A DNA stretch of 24,357 bases, taken from JAPLFM01 sp964650885 (GTDB taxonomy: Bacteria > Bacteroidota > Ignavibacteria > Kapaibacteriales > UBA2268). How positions within the stretch are numbered: the first letter of the stretch is position 1; each line of letters opens with the position of its first letter. The DNA lies in assembly GCA_964650885.1 (NCBI GenBank), contig CAZYXG010000041.1:1-24357 (forward strand), written 5' to 3'. This document shows, one piece after another, positions 14,443 to 22,151 of this stretch. A model generated the notes under the pieces. It was not told the DNA's origin. It was given only the letters and a program-made list of their open reading frames with translations, and searched no databases. Made by a program: the position numbers and the translations under genes.

Positions 14443-14476
14443 AGCCCTACTTAAAATATAAGTGGGGCTTTCTTTT
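14443..14476 (+). terminator. Intrinsic terminator after the T9SS cargo gene
   Basis: AGCCCTACTT (14443-14452) pairs with AAGTGGGGCT (14460-14469) with one G-U pair, followed by TTCTTTT. It lies 32 bases after the stop. Confidence 0.85.
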
Positions 14477-14586
14477 GTTTCTTCTTTATTTATTGGGATT
14501 TTAAGTTTAATCTTAAATTAAAATTAAACTGTTTTTCTCATTTTGCAAATAAACTTACAAAAAATAAGTTTAAATTCAGCATTGAT

Positions 14587-15684
14587 ATGTCTTTAAATGA
14601 AGAAAAGTATTTTATGAATGCAAATGAATCTAAACGAAAATTTATTCTAAGTAGCTTAATTGCAAGTGGGTTAGCAGTATCAGGTGTTAATTCGTTAGCT
14701 AAGATAGGCGATGCTAAAATACCAGAAGCAAAGCAGAAAATCAAAGCAAACCCACTCAAAGCTGGTAGCTTGGTGGGAATAGTAGCTCCTGCCACAGCTG
14801 TTACAGACCCTGAAGATATTGCCAAAGCTAATGAAGTGATTGCTTCATTTGGTCTTAAGTCAATTTATGGCAAAAATGTGCTAAAAGGTAGTGGCTATAA
14901 GACTCGTAGCGTAGAAGAAAGGGTAGCCGATTTGCACGAAATGTTTGCTAATCCAAATGTGGAAGCTATAATGTGCGTTCGAGGTGGCTATGGTTCGGCG
15001 GGTTTGCTCGATAAGTTAGATTATCAGTTATTAGCAGCCAATCCAAAAATATTTTGTGGCTATAGCGACATAACTGCAATGCACTTGGCAATCCAAAAAA
15101 TGACTGGACTTGTAACTTTTCACTCGCCTGTGTTGTTATCTGCATATACAAAATTCACGGAAGACAATTTAAAAAGCATTTTGTTTGGATCAAATAAGGA
15201 TAATTATTTGATAAATCCAGAGCAACGGCGAGGAATTCGCAATGCTTTTCCTATCCAAACGATTAAATCGGGCATTGCTAAAGGCGAACTAATTGGTGGA
15301 AATTTATCTATAGTTACTTCATTGATGGGAACTGAATATGAAATTGAAACTAAAGGCAAAATCCTATTTTTTGAAGATGTAGATGAACCAGCTTATCGAA
15401 TAGATAGAATGTTGACTCAAATGAAACTGGCTGGCAAATTAGATGGACTTGCTGGTGCTATTATTGGCAAATGCGAAAATTGCAACTCGGCTGGACAGGG
15501 CAGTCTTTGGGATAGGTCTATTGGAGAAGTATATGATTATTTTTTTGCCGATGCGAACTATCCAGTTATATCTGGGCTAATGATTGGTCATACAAGCGAG
15601 CAACTGACTATACCGATGGGTATTATGGCTGAGCTTGATGCTGATAATAAAAAAGTAAAATTATTAGAAAAACCTACAAATTAA
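14587..15684 (+). CDS. ldcA: LD-carboxypeptidase, peptidase family S66
   Basis: Family S66 enzymes cleave the L-Lys/mDAP-D-Ala bond of murein tetrapeptides in peptidoglycan recycling. The Ser-His-Glu triad is visible: Ser137 in RGGYGSAGLL, Glu263 in FFEDVDEPAYRIDRM and His335 in MIGHTSEQLTIPMG. GGNLSIVTSLMGT and CGYSDITAMHLA are also typical. The N terminus carries an export signal (KRKFILSSLIASGLAVSG) with a Lys-Arg pair before a Phe, resembling a twin-arginine motif with the first Arg replaced; cytoplasmic LdcA has none, so this protein is probably periplasmic. Start is ATG 14587 or, better for a signal peptide, ATG 14614. It is followed by trmH after five bases. The substrate could instead be a peptide-type compound as in MccF relatives. 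Confidence 0.9.
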   Translation: MSLNEEKYFMNANESKRKFILSSLIASGLAVSGVNSLAKIGDAKIPEAKQKIKANPLKAGSLVGIVAPATAVTDPEDIAKANEVIASFGLKSIYGKNVLKGSGYKTRSVEERVADLHEMFANPNVEAIMCVRGGYGSAGLLDKLDYQLLAANPKIFCGYSDITAMHLAIQKMTGLVTFHSPVLLSAYTKFTEDNLKSILFGSNKDNYLINPEQRRGIRNAFPIQTIKSGIAKGELIGGNLSIVTSLMGTEYEIETKGKILFFEDVDEPAYRIDRMLTQMKLAGKLDGLAGAIIGKCENCNSAGQGSLWDRSIGEVYDYFFADANYPVISGLMIGHTSEQLTIPMGIMAELDADNKKVKLLEKPTN

Positions 15685-15689
15685 TAAGA

Positions 15690-16283
15690 ATGGCAACCGA
15701 CACTAGAATAGAAAAATTAAAAGAAGTATTAAGCAAAAGACAGCCCGATTTGACGGCAGTTTTTGAGGATATCTACGATCCACATAATTTAATGGCTTGC
15801 CTGCGAAGTTGTGATGCAGTGGGAGTTTACGAAGTACATTTGGTGCAATCCAGAGTGCAATCCAAGAAGCAACAAAGAATAGGGCATGCAAGCTCTTCAT
15901 CTGCCAAAAAATGGGTGGAACAAAGAAAATATAATGATGTTGCGAGTGCTTTTGAAGTTTTGCGAAGCCAAGGCAAGAAAATATATACTACCCACTTAGA
16001 TGCAAATGCTGTGAGCATCCACGAACTTGACTTCACAGAACCAATAGCGGTAGTATTTGGTAATGAAAACGTTGGGGTAACAAAAGAAGCATTAGATTTG
16101 GCAGACGGCAATTTTATTATTCCGCAAGTGGGAATGATTTCTAGCTTGAATATTTCTGTTGCTTGTGCTGTCACTATGTATGAGGCTTATAGACAGCGAA
16201 ATTTGGCAAAGAAATATGACAATTGTCAATTCGACGAAGCCACATTCGATAAAATAATAAACGATTGGATAATCTATAAGTAA
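15690..16283 (+). CDS. trmH: tRNA (Gm18) 2'-O-methyltransferase TrmH
   Basis: SpoU-family (SPOUT) methyltransferase that transfers a methyl group from S-adenosylmethionine to the ribose of G18 in the tRNA D-loop. The 197 residues have all three motifs: motif 1 DPHNLMACLRSCDAVGVYEV with Asn33 and Arg39, motif 2 AVVFGNENVGVTKEAL (about 120-135) and motif 3 IPQVGMISSLNISVACAV (about 144-161), which forms the cofactor-binding knot. The start KLKEVLSKRQPDLTAVFEDI closely matches TrmH rather than RlmB or TrmL. ATG at 15690 follows ldcA by five bases, and the next gene starts on the base after its stop, so all three are probably one transcript. Confidence 0.95.
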   Translation: MATDTRIEKLKEVLSKRQPDLTAVFEDIYDPHNLMACLRSCDAVGVYEVHLVQSRVQSKKQQRIGHASSSSAKKWVEQRKYNDVASAFEVLRSQGKKIYTTHLDANAVSIHELDFTEPIAVVFGNENVGVTKEALDLADGNFIIPQVGMISSLNISVACAVTMYEAYRQRNLAKKYDNCQFDEATFDKIINDWIIYK

Positions 16284-18314
16284 ATGTATTTGCTAATTTA
16301 CATATTATTATTTGTATTTTCTTTTGGCTTAGCCCAAGAGAGTGTAGTAAATGATTTCTTACTTTTAGATAGTGCTTACATATTTGCAAATAATAATGGA
16401 TTTAGTAAAATAAATGCTGGCTATTTATCTATCACTTCAAAGGGTAGACTTCCTGCATTGATATACACTATGCCCCATATCCTCCCCGAAGAGTTTTCGC
16501 TTAATATGAATGTAAAGTTCGATTCGAGTAGCAAAGTATCAAGTTATGGTGTGATTATTGGAGATACTGCAATTTATGCTGTTGTATTTAAAATAAATGC
16601 CGCCAATTATTATAAATTGCAAGAATATAATTCTGGTAAAATCACTGATATATCTGACTGGCAGAAGTTAGAATATCTTAATACATTTGCATTTCCTAAT
16701 TTAATAAATATAGAGAATTTCAGTGATGGACTGAAATTCTCAATAAATACAAAGCAAATCAGAACATTTAAAACACAGAATAAATTCTATAAGTATGGTG
16801 TTACTCTTTCTATGAATTCTGCTTTGCATATTGATTATATTAGCTTGAAGAACAGAAAGCAAGTTTATAAAGCACAAGAGCAATCGAGAAATCCAAGTAA
16901 GCCATTAGAAAAAAGAAAAAAACGAAAGTTAAATCAGAAAACTTCGCTTGGCAATAATATAAATAGTATTTATAATGAGTCTGCGTGTATGCTATCGCCC
17001 GATGGGAAAAATATATTCGTAACTCGCAAACGCCATCCAGAAAATAGAGGGACAAATATATACGATGATGTTTGGTATTCAAAGTTGGATAGCCAAGGCA
17101 ATTGGGAGCGTTTGCAAAACATTGGCTTTCCGATTAATAACATAGGCAATAACCATGTGGTGTCTGTTTCTGCAGATAACAGAACACTATATTTGCTCAA
17201 TACATACAATCAAAATGGAGAGCCAAAGTCGGGCGGTATTTCTAAAACTAGATTGATAGACAATAAGTGGACTATCCCCGAAGATGTTAATGTTTTGGGA
17301 TATAATAATATTAATCAGTTCTCTACTTTCAATATTTCTGCCGATGAAAGTATAATGACTATGTCTATGGAAAACCAAGAATCAATTGGTGGATTAGACC
17401 TTTATGTTAGCTTTAAAACAGGTAATAATCAATATACAAAACCATTGAATTTAGGCAGAACAATTAATACTATCGAAAATGATTTTAATTGTTTTCTTGC
17501 TGCGGATAATCAAACATTTTATTTTTCTACACTTGGAAGAGATGGATTTGGTTCGGCGGATATATATTTTTCAAAGCGACTGGATTCCACTTGGCAGAAT
17601 TGGAGTGAGCCACAAAATCTGGGAGAAGAAATAAATTCAGCATCTGCTGAAATTGCTTTTGCCATTAGCTACGATGGGGATTATGCTTACTTGGTCACTC
17701 AGGATAGTACAATTTCAATTGGTGGTACAGACATTGTGAAAGTGAAACTTCCTAACGAAGCTAAGCCAAACCCAGTAGCTATTTTGAATACTAATTCCTC
17801 TTTTGATTCACTAATTGTTAGAAATAAAGCCAATAATGAAATTATTCTAAAAGTAAATAAGCAAGAAAATAAAACATTGACTTTGCCTTTAGGACAGAAT
17901 TATCAAATTGAGTATAAAAAAGATGGTAAGTTTGTTTCGGAAGATGTAAATCTTGATAAATCAGAAGTATTTGAGGTTATTGAAGGGAAGAAGTCTGAAA
18001 TAGAAAATGATACAATTATTGTTTATTTCGATTATAAAAATTGGAAAGCTCAAATTGAAGAAATCGCAATTACCAGCGAAGTGAAAAAAGTCAATATCTA
18101 CACATATTCCGATATGCGTGGAACAGATAAATATAACAACGATTTGACAATGAAACGTTCTAAGTTTATAGAGTCCCGATTAATCAAGAAAACTCAGAAA
18201 GGGAAAATCCAATTTAACATTCAAAGCTATGGCAAACTCTATGCTAATCTGGACTGCGAAAGCGAAAACTGCTTTTCCAAAGATAGAAAAGCAGTTGTTA
18301 TATTGGAAAAATAA
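16284..18314 (+). CDS. Outer-membrane-associated PD40 propeller protein with OmpA-like C terminus
   Basis: A 676-residue exported protein: signal peptide at about 1-18 (LLIYILLFVFSFGLAQ), with no lipobox cysteine. Residues about 20-190 look like a beta-sandwich, then a Lys/Arg-rich linker (about 195-222). Residues about 230-495 are a PD40/WD40-like propeller with MLSPDGKNIFVT, SVSADNRTLYLL, NISADESIMTMS, FLAADNQTFYFST and AISYDGDYAYLVT. The C terminus (about 565-676) resembles an OmpA peptidoglycan-binding domain: YTYSDMRGTDKYNNDLTMKRS matches the H-x-D-x-x-G...Y-N-x-x-L-S-x-x-R-A pattern and KDRKAVVILEK matches the NRRV end. The stretch before it, IIVYFDYKNW, matches the FDFNK start. This layout is common in the FCB group, including PorE of the T9SS; the exact role is unknown. 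It follows trmH with no gap. Confidence 0.82.
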   Translation: MYLLIYILLFVFSFGLAQESVVNDFLLLDSAYIFANNNGFSKINAGYLSITSKGRLPALIYTMPHILPEEFSLNMNVKFDSSSKVSSYGVIIGDTAIYAVVFKINAANYYKLQEYNSGKITDISDWQKLEYLNTFAFPNLINIENFSDGLKFSINTKQIRTFKTQNKFYKYGVTLSMNSALHIDYISLKNRKQVYKAQEQSRNPSKPLEKRKKRKLNQKTSLGNNINSIYNESACMLSPDGKNIFVTRKRHPENRGTNIYDDVWYSKLDSQGNWERLQNIGFPINNIGNNHVVSVSADNRTLYLLNTYNQNGEPKSGGISKTRLIDNKWTIPEDVNVLGYNNINQFSTFNISADESIMTMSMENQESIGGLDLYVSFKTGNNQYTKPLNLGRTINTIENDFNCFLAADNQTFYFSTLGRDGFGSADIYFSKRLDSTWQNWSEPQNLGEEINSASAEIAFAISYDGDYAYLVTQDSTISIGGTDIVKVKLPNEAKPNPVAILNTNSSFDSLIVRNKANNEIILKVNKQENKTLTLPLGQNYQIEYKKDGKFVSEDVNLDKSEVFEVIEGKKSEIENDTIIVYFDYKNWKAQIEEIAITSEVKKVNIYTYSDMRGTDKYNNDLTMKRSKFIESRLIKKTQKGKIQFNIQSYGKLYANLDCESENCFSKDRKAVVILEK

Positions 18315-19652
18315 TTAATTACTTTTTGCCCATTTAAGCAAATCTTTAAATGTCGGCTTTTTGCCTGTCATCAAAATACCAACTCTATAAATCTTAGCTG
18401 CAAACCATATAGCACCCACTGTGGAAGTCAATAGTATAATCACTGAGGCAGCAATCTGCCAAAGTGGAACAGATGTAGCCGCCACTCTTGTAATCATCGT
18501 TATAGGCGATGAAAAAGGGAATAGTGACATAAATATTGAAAACGTGGAATCTGGCTGCCCCATAATTTGTGGCATTGTTGTAATTGTTAGTATTATTGGC
18601 AGAGTAATTGGAAGCTGCAATTGAGCTGCATCTTGTTCTGTATCCACAGCAGAGCCAATTGCCGCAAAAAGAGAAGCATAGAAAAAATATCCCATAAAGA
18701 AATAAAATACAAATGCAACACCCACCCAAATCGAAATCTTAGGTATGTTTTCAATAAAGCTTTTTGCTTGTGGACTCATTGCCTGATTGCCACTTTGCAT
18801 AGGCATTTTATTCATTTGTTGCAAATTTTCTATCTTTTGAATTTCTGCTTTATTAAATGATTTATCGAATGTCATAACTAAGGGAGTTGCAACTGCCATA
18901 ACTCCAAAAAGCATTACCATCCAAACTGCCACTTGGGTAAGTCCTACAAAACCAATACCCACCACTTTGCCTATCATCATCTCGAAAGGTGTTACCGAAG
19001 AAGCAAGTATTTCCATAATACGGTTCACTTTTTCTTCTATCACACCACGAGAAACAAAAGAGCCATAGAGGAAAGTAAGAATATAAATTGCAAAACCAAG
19101 AATATAACCAACAAAAGACATACCTTCGGCATTATCTTTTTCTGTTTTGCCAGATTCATTTATTTTTTTAGTTTCTAATTTTACATTGAGATTTATTCTA
19201 GCCAACAATGTTTTGTCCACTTTGGTTTCAGCCATTCTATATTCTCTTAGCACTTTGTCTAAGTCGTTTTCTAACTGATTTATAAAGCCAAGTCCACCGC
19301 CACCTTTTGTATATACAGTGACTTTTGCATTATCCAAAGCTTCCTTATTTAGTACCACAAAGCCATCGAGATTATCTGCTAACACTTCTTTGCTTAGCTC
19401 AGCTTCCGATTTATTTACTTTGAAATAAATATCTTTATTTGCTTTTATTAAATTGTCTGCTAATATATTTGTGTTGTCCAAAATAGCTAGCTTCTTACTG
19501 CTCTCGCCCATAGACATAGAAACAGCTATTATAATCGCAAAGAATAATATGAATGAAAGAGGTCCAATAAGTGTGCCTATAATAAAACCTTTCGATTTTA
19601 CACGTTTTAAATATTCGTGGTTTATTATTGTCCAAATTTTAGAATTTGCCAT
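18315..19652 (-). CDS. ABC-2 type transporter permease, NatB-like
   Basis: Membrane half of an ABC exporter. The 445 residues begin with MANSKIWTIINHEYLKRVKSKGFI, the typical start of the ABC-2 permease family, and a first membrane helix (about 25-48). A large extracytoplasmic domain follows (about 50-180), then about five helices between 180 and 430: GYILGFAIYILTFLYGSFV, VGIGFVGLTQVAVWMVMLFG, VGVAFVFYFFMGYFFYASL, a segment around ITLPIILTITT, and WQIAASVIILLTSTVGAIWF. VIEEKVNRIMEILASSVTPF is the conserved coupling segment. NatB of Bacillus extrudes Na+, but relatives export many substrates, so the cargo is open. It begins 13 bases after the ATPase stop. Its stop abuts the stop of the convergent gene with no space between. 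Confidence 0.9.
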   Translation of the reverse strand: MANSKIWTIINHEYLKRVKSKGFIIGTLIGPLSFILFFAIIIAVSMSMGESSKKLAILDNTNILADNLIKANKDIYFKVNKSEAELSKEVLADNLDGFVVLNKEALDNAKVTVYTKGGGGLGFINQLENDLDKVLREYRMAETKVDKTLLARINLNVKLETKKINESGKTEKDNAEGMSFVGYILGFAIYILTFLYGSFVSRGVIEEKVNRIMEILASSVTPFEMMIGKVVGIGFVGLTQVAVWMVMLFGVMAVATPLVMTFDKSFNKAEIQKIENLQQMNKMPMQSGNQAMSPQAKSFIENIPKISIWVGVAFVFYFFMGYFFYASLFAAIGSAVDTEQDAAQLQLPITLPIILTITTMPQIMGQPDSTFSIFMSLFPFSSPITMITRVAATSVPLWQIAASVIILLTSTVGAIWFAAKIYRVGILMTGKKPTFKDLLKWAKSN

Positions 19653-19665
19653 TTTGTGTAATCTC

Positions 19666-20571
19666 TTAATTTTGGGAGTTTTTAACTGATTCTATAAATA
19701 TTTCATTGATGCTTGGCTCCACGATTTCAAATTTCGTGAGTTGTAGTTTATCGGTAAGTAGTGCAATTATTTCATTTGGTTTCAATGCAGGATTTGTAAT
19801 TTTAAGCTTGGCTTTTCCTTCGCTCTTGCTAATAATTACAAGGTTGTTGCCAATATTCACATCTTGAAAGTTTCCTTCGAATTCTATATTGAGATTGTTT
19901 TTCACGAAGCTCTTTTTAATTTCCCTTACATTTCCTGCAAGGATAACTCTACCTTTATTTATTAAACTAATCTCATCGCACATTTGCTCCACTTGGTGCA
20001 TTTGGTGGGTGGATAGAATAATTGTTTTCCCGCTTTTTTTCAAATCAAGTATAATCTCAATGAATAGTTCTGAATTAATCGGGTCAAAACCAGAAAACGG
20101 CTCATCTAGAATCATTAACTCTGGATTATGAAGAACAGCAGCTATAAATTGAACTTTTTGACTCATTCCTTTGGAAAGGTCTTGCACTTTCTTATTGACA
20201 AAGTCCTTTGCTTCCAATCGTGTGAGCCAGAATACAGCTTTTGCTTGAGCATCTTTTTTGCTCATACCTTTGAGTTGCCCAAAATAAACAAGCTGATCTA
20301 TCACGTTCATTTTCTTGTATAGTCCTCGCTCTTCGGGTAAATAGCCAATTTGATTTTGGTGGTCACGATTAATCTTTTCACCAAAAACTAATATCTCGCC
20401 TTGGTCGGGCATATAGATATTAGTAATCATTCGGATTAGAGTGGTTTTACCAGCTCCATTCGGGCCAAGTAAACCGTGGATAATGCCTTTTGGTATAGCT
20501 AAGCTAATATCGTTAGAAGCTTTATAGTCCCCGAAAAACTTAGTTACATTCTTAATTTCTACAATGTTCAT
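19666..20571 (-). CDS. ABC transporter ATP-binding protein, NatA-like
   Basis: ATPase subunit that powers the neighbouring ABC-2 permease. The 301 residues contain Walker A GPNGAGKT (36-43), the signature LSKGM (132-136), Walker B LMILDEP (152-158) and the switch His189 in STHQM. The Gln of the Q-loop is expected near QNQIGYLPEERGLY (about 72-85), a segment typical of the DrrA/NatA/CcmA group. A C-terminal domain of about 90 residues (210-301), as in NatA-type ATPases, follows. The start ATG overlaps the fbp stop in an ATGA (20568-20571), so translation is coupled to fbp. No substrate can be assigned. Confidence 0.95.
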   Translation of the reverse strand: MNIVEIKNVTKFFGDYKASNDISLAIPKGIIHGLLGPNGAGKTTLIRMITNIYMPDQGEILVFGEKINRDHQNQIGYLPEERGLYKKMNVIDQLVYFGQLKGMSKKDAQAKAVFWLTRLEAKDFVNKKVQDLSKGMSQKVQFIAAVLHNPELMILDEPFSGFDPINSELFIEIILDLKKSGKTIILSTHQMHQVEQMCDEISLINKGRVILAGNVREIKKSFVKNNLNIEFEGNFQDVNIGNNLVIISKSEGKAKLKITNPALKPNEIIALLTDKLQLTKFEIVEPSINEIFIESVKNSQN

Positions 20572-21608
20572 TTCGATTCCAATTGAGATGGATGGTCGCC
20601 CCTAAGGAAAGACTCTAATTCTAAGACATCTTCCTCGCTGCCAACAAATAAGGGAGTTCGCACGTGGATTGACTCTGGTACTAAATCCAAAATTCTGTTC
20701 ACTCCATCACTTGCTCTGCCGCCCGCTTGCTCCATTAGCATAGCCAAAGGGTTAGCTTCATAGACAAGTCTTAGTTTACCTTTTACGTTTTTCACATCTG
20801 CTGGATAAAGAAAAATACCACCGTAATGCAGAGTACGGTGGAAGTCTGCAATGCCAGTACCAATATATCTCTGTGTGTAAGGCCTATTGGTTTTATCATC
20901 AATAATTTTTAAATAATCAATAAACTGTTGAACTTTTCTATCCCACTTGTGGTAATTGCCTTCGTTCACACTATAGTAACTGCTTTTCTTAGGCACTTTC
21001 AGACCCTCGTTTATCAGAAGGAATTCGCCAATAGTTGGGTCATAAGTGAAAACATTTACTCCACGCCCAGTCGTATAGACAAACATAGTGCTTGAGCCAT
21101 AAAGGGCATAGCAGGCACCCACTTGCTTATAGCCAGGTTGGATTATATCTTCAGCTGTACCGTCATCACCATCTTTGGAAACTTTACGGTATATTCCGAA
21201 AATAGTACCAATGGTAACATTAACGTCAATATTTGAAGAGCCATCTAATGGATCGAAAACAATCACATAATTACCTTTTTTGCGATTTTTAGGCACATTG
21301 ATAATTTCTTCGTTTTCTTCCGATGCCATAACAGCAATATTTCCACTTTGTGCCATCACCCTAATAATCACTTCGTTCGCATACTCGTCCAGCTTTTTAA
21401 CTTGCTCGCCGTGGACATTAGTGTCTTCGGTTAATCCAAGTACATCGTTCAAACCCGCTCTACGCACATCGCGCGAGATAATTCGTACGGCAAAAGAAAT
21501 ATTGTGTAGTAGTCGAGTGAACTCTCCAGTTGCTCCTGGATGTTTGTATTCTTCCAGTGTTATGTGGTTATCTAAAGTAATTAACTTCTCGGTATTGATT
21601 ATCGCCAT
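20568..21608 (-). CDS. fbp: Fructose-1,6-bisphosphatase, class I
   Basis: Class I FBPase hydrolyses fructose-1,6-bisphosphate to fructose-6-phosphate, the committed step of gluconeogenesis. The 346 residues show the metal-binding motif FDPLDGSSN (118-126), the preceding acidic pair in ASEENEE (about 95-101), GACYALYGSSTMFVYTTG and the substrate-binding region RYIGTGIADFHRTLHYGG (247-264) with the downstream ADVKNVKGKLRLVYEANP. Length is normal for class I. Start ATG at 21608. It is the first gene of a minus-strand transcript with the ABC exporter genes, coupled to the ATPase by an ATGA overlap, which is not a known functional partnership. It is divergent from the fmdB-like gene. Confidence 0.97.
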   Translation of the reverse strand: MAIINTEKLITLDNHITLEEYKHPGATGEFTRLLHNISFAVRIISRDVRRAGLNDVLGLTEDTNVHGEQVKKLDEYANEVIIRVMAQSGNIAVMASEENEEIINVPKNRKKGNYVIVFDPLDGSSNIDVNVTIGTIFGIYRKVSKDGDDGTAEDIIQPGYKQVGACYALYGSSTMFVYTTGRGVNVFTYDPTIGEFLLINEGLKVPKKSSYYSVNEGNYHKWDRKVQQFIDYLKIIDDKTNRPYTQRYIGTGIADFHRTLHYGGIFLYPADVKNVKGKLRLVYEANPLAMLMEQAGGRASDGVNRILDLVPESIHVRTPLFVGSEEDVLELESFLRGDHPSQLESK

Positions 21609-21674
21609 AATTAAAATTCAGCTTGTGGTTTTAAATGAAACAAAAATTAAGAAAAAAAATCATTAAAAACTTCC

Positions 21675-21690
21675 CCAAATCGAAATTTGG
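21675..21690. promoter_or_regulatory. Inverted repeat CCAAAT-CGAA-ATTTGG, possible operator
   Basis: A perfect 6-bp inverted repeat with a 4-base centre, in the 168-base divergent spacer between fbp and the fmdB-like gene. It sits three bases before a TAnnTTTG box (21693-21700), a plausible place for a repressor site. No regulator can be named. Confidence 0.4.
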
Positions 21691-21692
21691 CG

Positions 21693-21713
21693 TAGATTTG
21701 TAAAATAAATTTG
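21693..21713 (+). promoter_or_regulatory. Two overlapping-range -7 boxes (TAnnTTTG) before the fmdB-like gene
   Basis: TAGATTTG (21693-21700) and TAAATTTG (21706-21713) both match the Bacteroidota -7 consensus. A TTTG at 21686-21689 lies 16 bases before the second, slightly short of the usual 19-21 spacing. Confidence 0.4.
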
Positions 21714-21776
21714 TGATTAATTAGTGTTAAGCTTAAAAATTACTCAAAAAATCAAATTGCAACTAAGGAAAGGGAA

Positions 21777-22007
21777 ATGCCAAATTACACTTATAAGTGC
21801 AGAAAATGTGGTGAAGAATTCGATGTTTTCCAAAGTATTACAGCCGATGCATTCACTAACCACCAACAACAACCTGAAACGAAAACGGACTGCGATGGAG
21901 AAATTTATCGAAAAATTTTTGGAACAGGAGTTGTACTCAAAGGAACTGGCTTCTACGAAACTGATTATGTTAAGAAAACAGGTACTCCTGCCAAAACAGA
22001 AAGTTAA
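21777..22007 (+). CDS. FmdB-family zinc-ribbon protein
   Basis: A 76-residue protein of the FmdB/CxxC_CXXC_SSSS family, small regulatory zinc ribbons of poorly known function. MPNYTYKCRKCGEEFDVFQS at the start gives the first zinc knuckle (Cys8, Cys11), and VVLKGTGFYETDY is the family's conserved C-terminal motif. The second knuckle is incomplete: the expected CxxC before the GEIYRKI strand reads TKTDCDGE, with a single Cys. His28 or the second Cys partner may be replaced by another ligand, or zinc binding may be weak. Start ATG 21777 has a good ribosome site, AAGGAAAGGG (21765-21774). It is a single gene between divergent fbp and a convergent gene. Confidence 0.9.
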   Translation: MPNYTYKCRKCGEEFDVFQSITADAFTNHQQQPETKTDCDGEIYRKIFGTGVVLKGTGFYETDYVKKTGTPAKTES

Positions 22008-22091
22008 AAAGAAAAAGAAGTAGTAAATTATTTCAAAAATTTTACTTATATTTTCGAAATAATTATACTTGAATGTGTTATAGCTAACATC

Positions 22092-22121
22092 AAAAAAAAG
22101 CCACTCAAAATAGAGTGGCTT
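22092..22121 (-). terminator. Intrinsic terminator of the FlgD-Ig-like gene
   Basis: On the minus strand AAGCCACTC pairs perfectly with GAGTGGCTT around TATTTT, followed by a run of T. It lies 30 bases after the stop at 22152. On the plus strand no T-run follows, so it probably works mainly for the minus gene, though it also lies downstream of fmdB. Confidence 0.88.
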
Positions 22122-22151
22122 AAATGAAATTTCAATTTTGTGAGTTATAAA

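Noticed and set aside
16284..18314. OmpA-like protein as a lipoprotein
   Set aside because: No cysteine follows the hydrophobic N-terminal stretch.
21724..22023. Lys-rich open frame overlapping the fmdB-like gene
   Set aside because: Shadow frame; the FmdB motif and strong ribosome site support the other frame.
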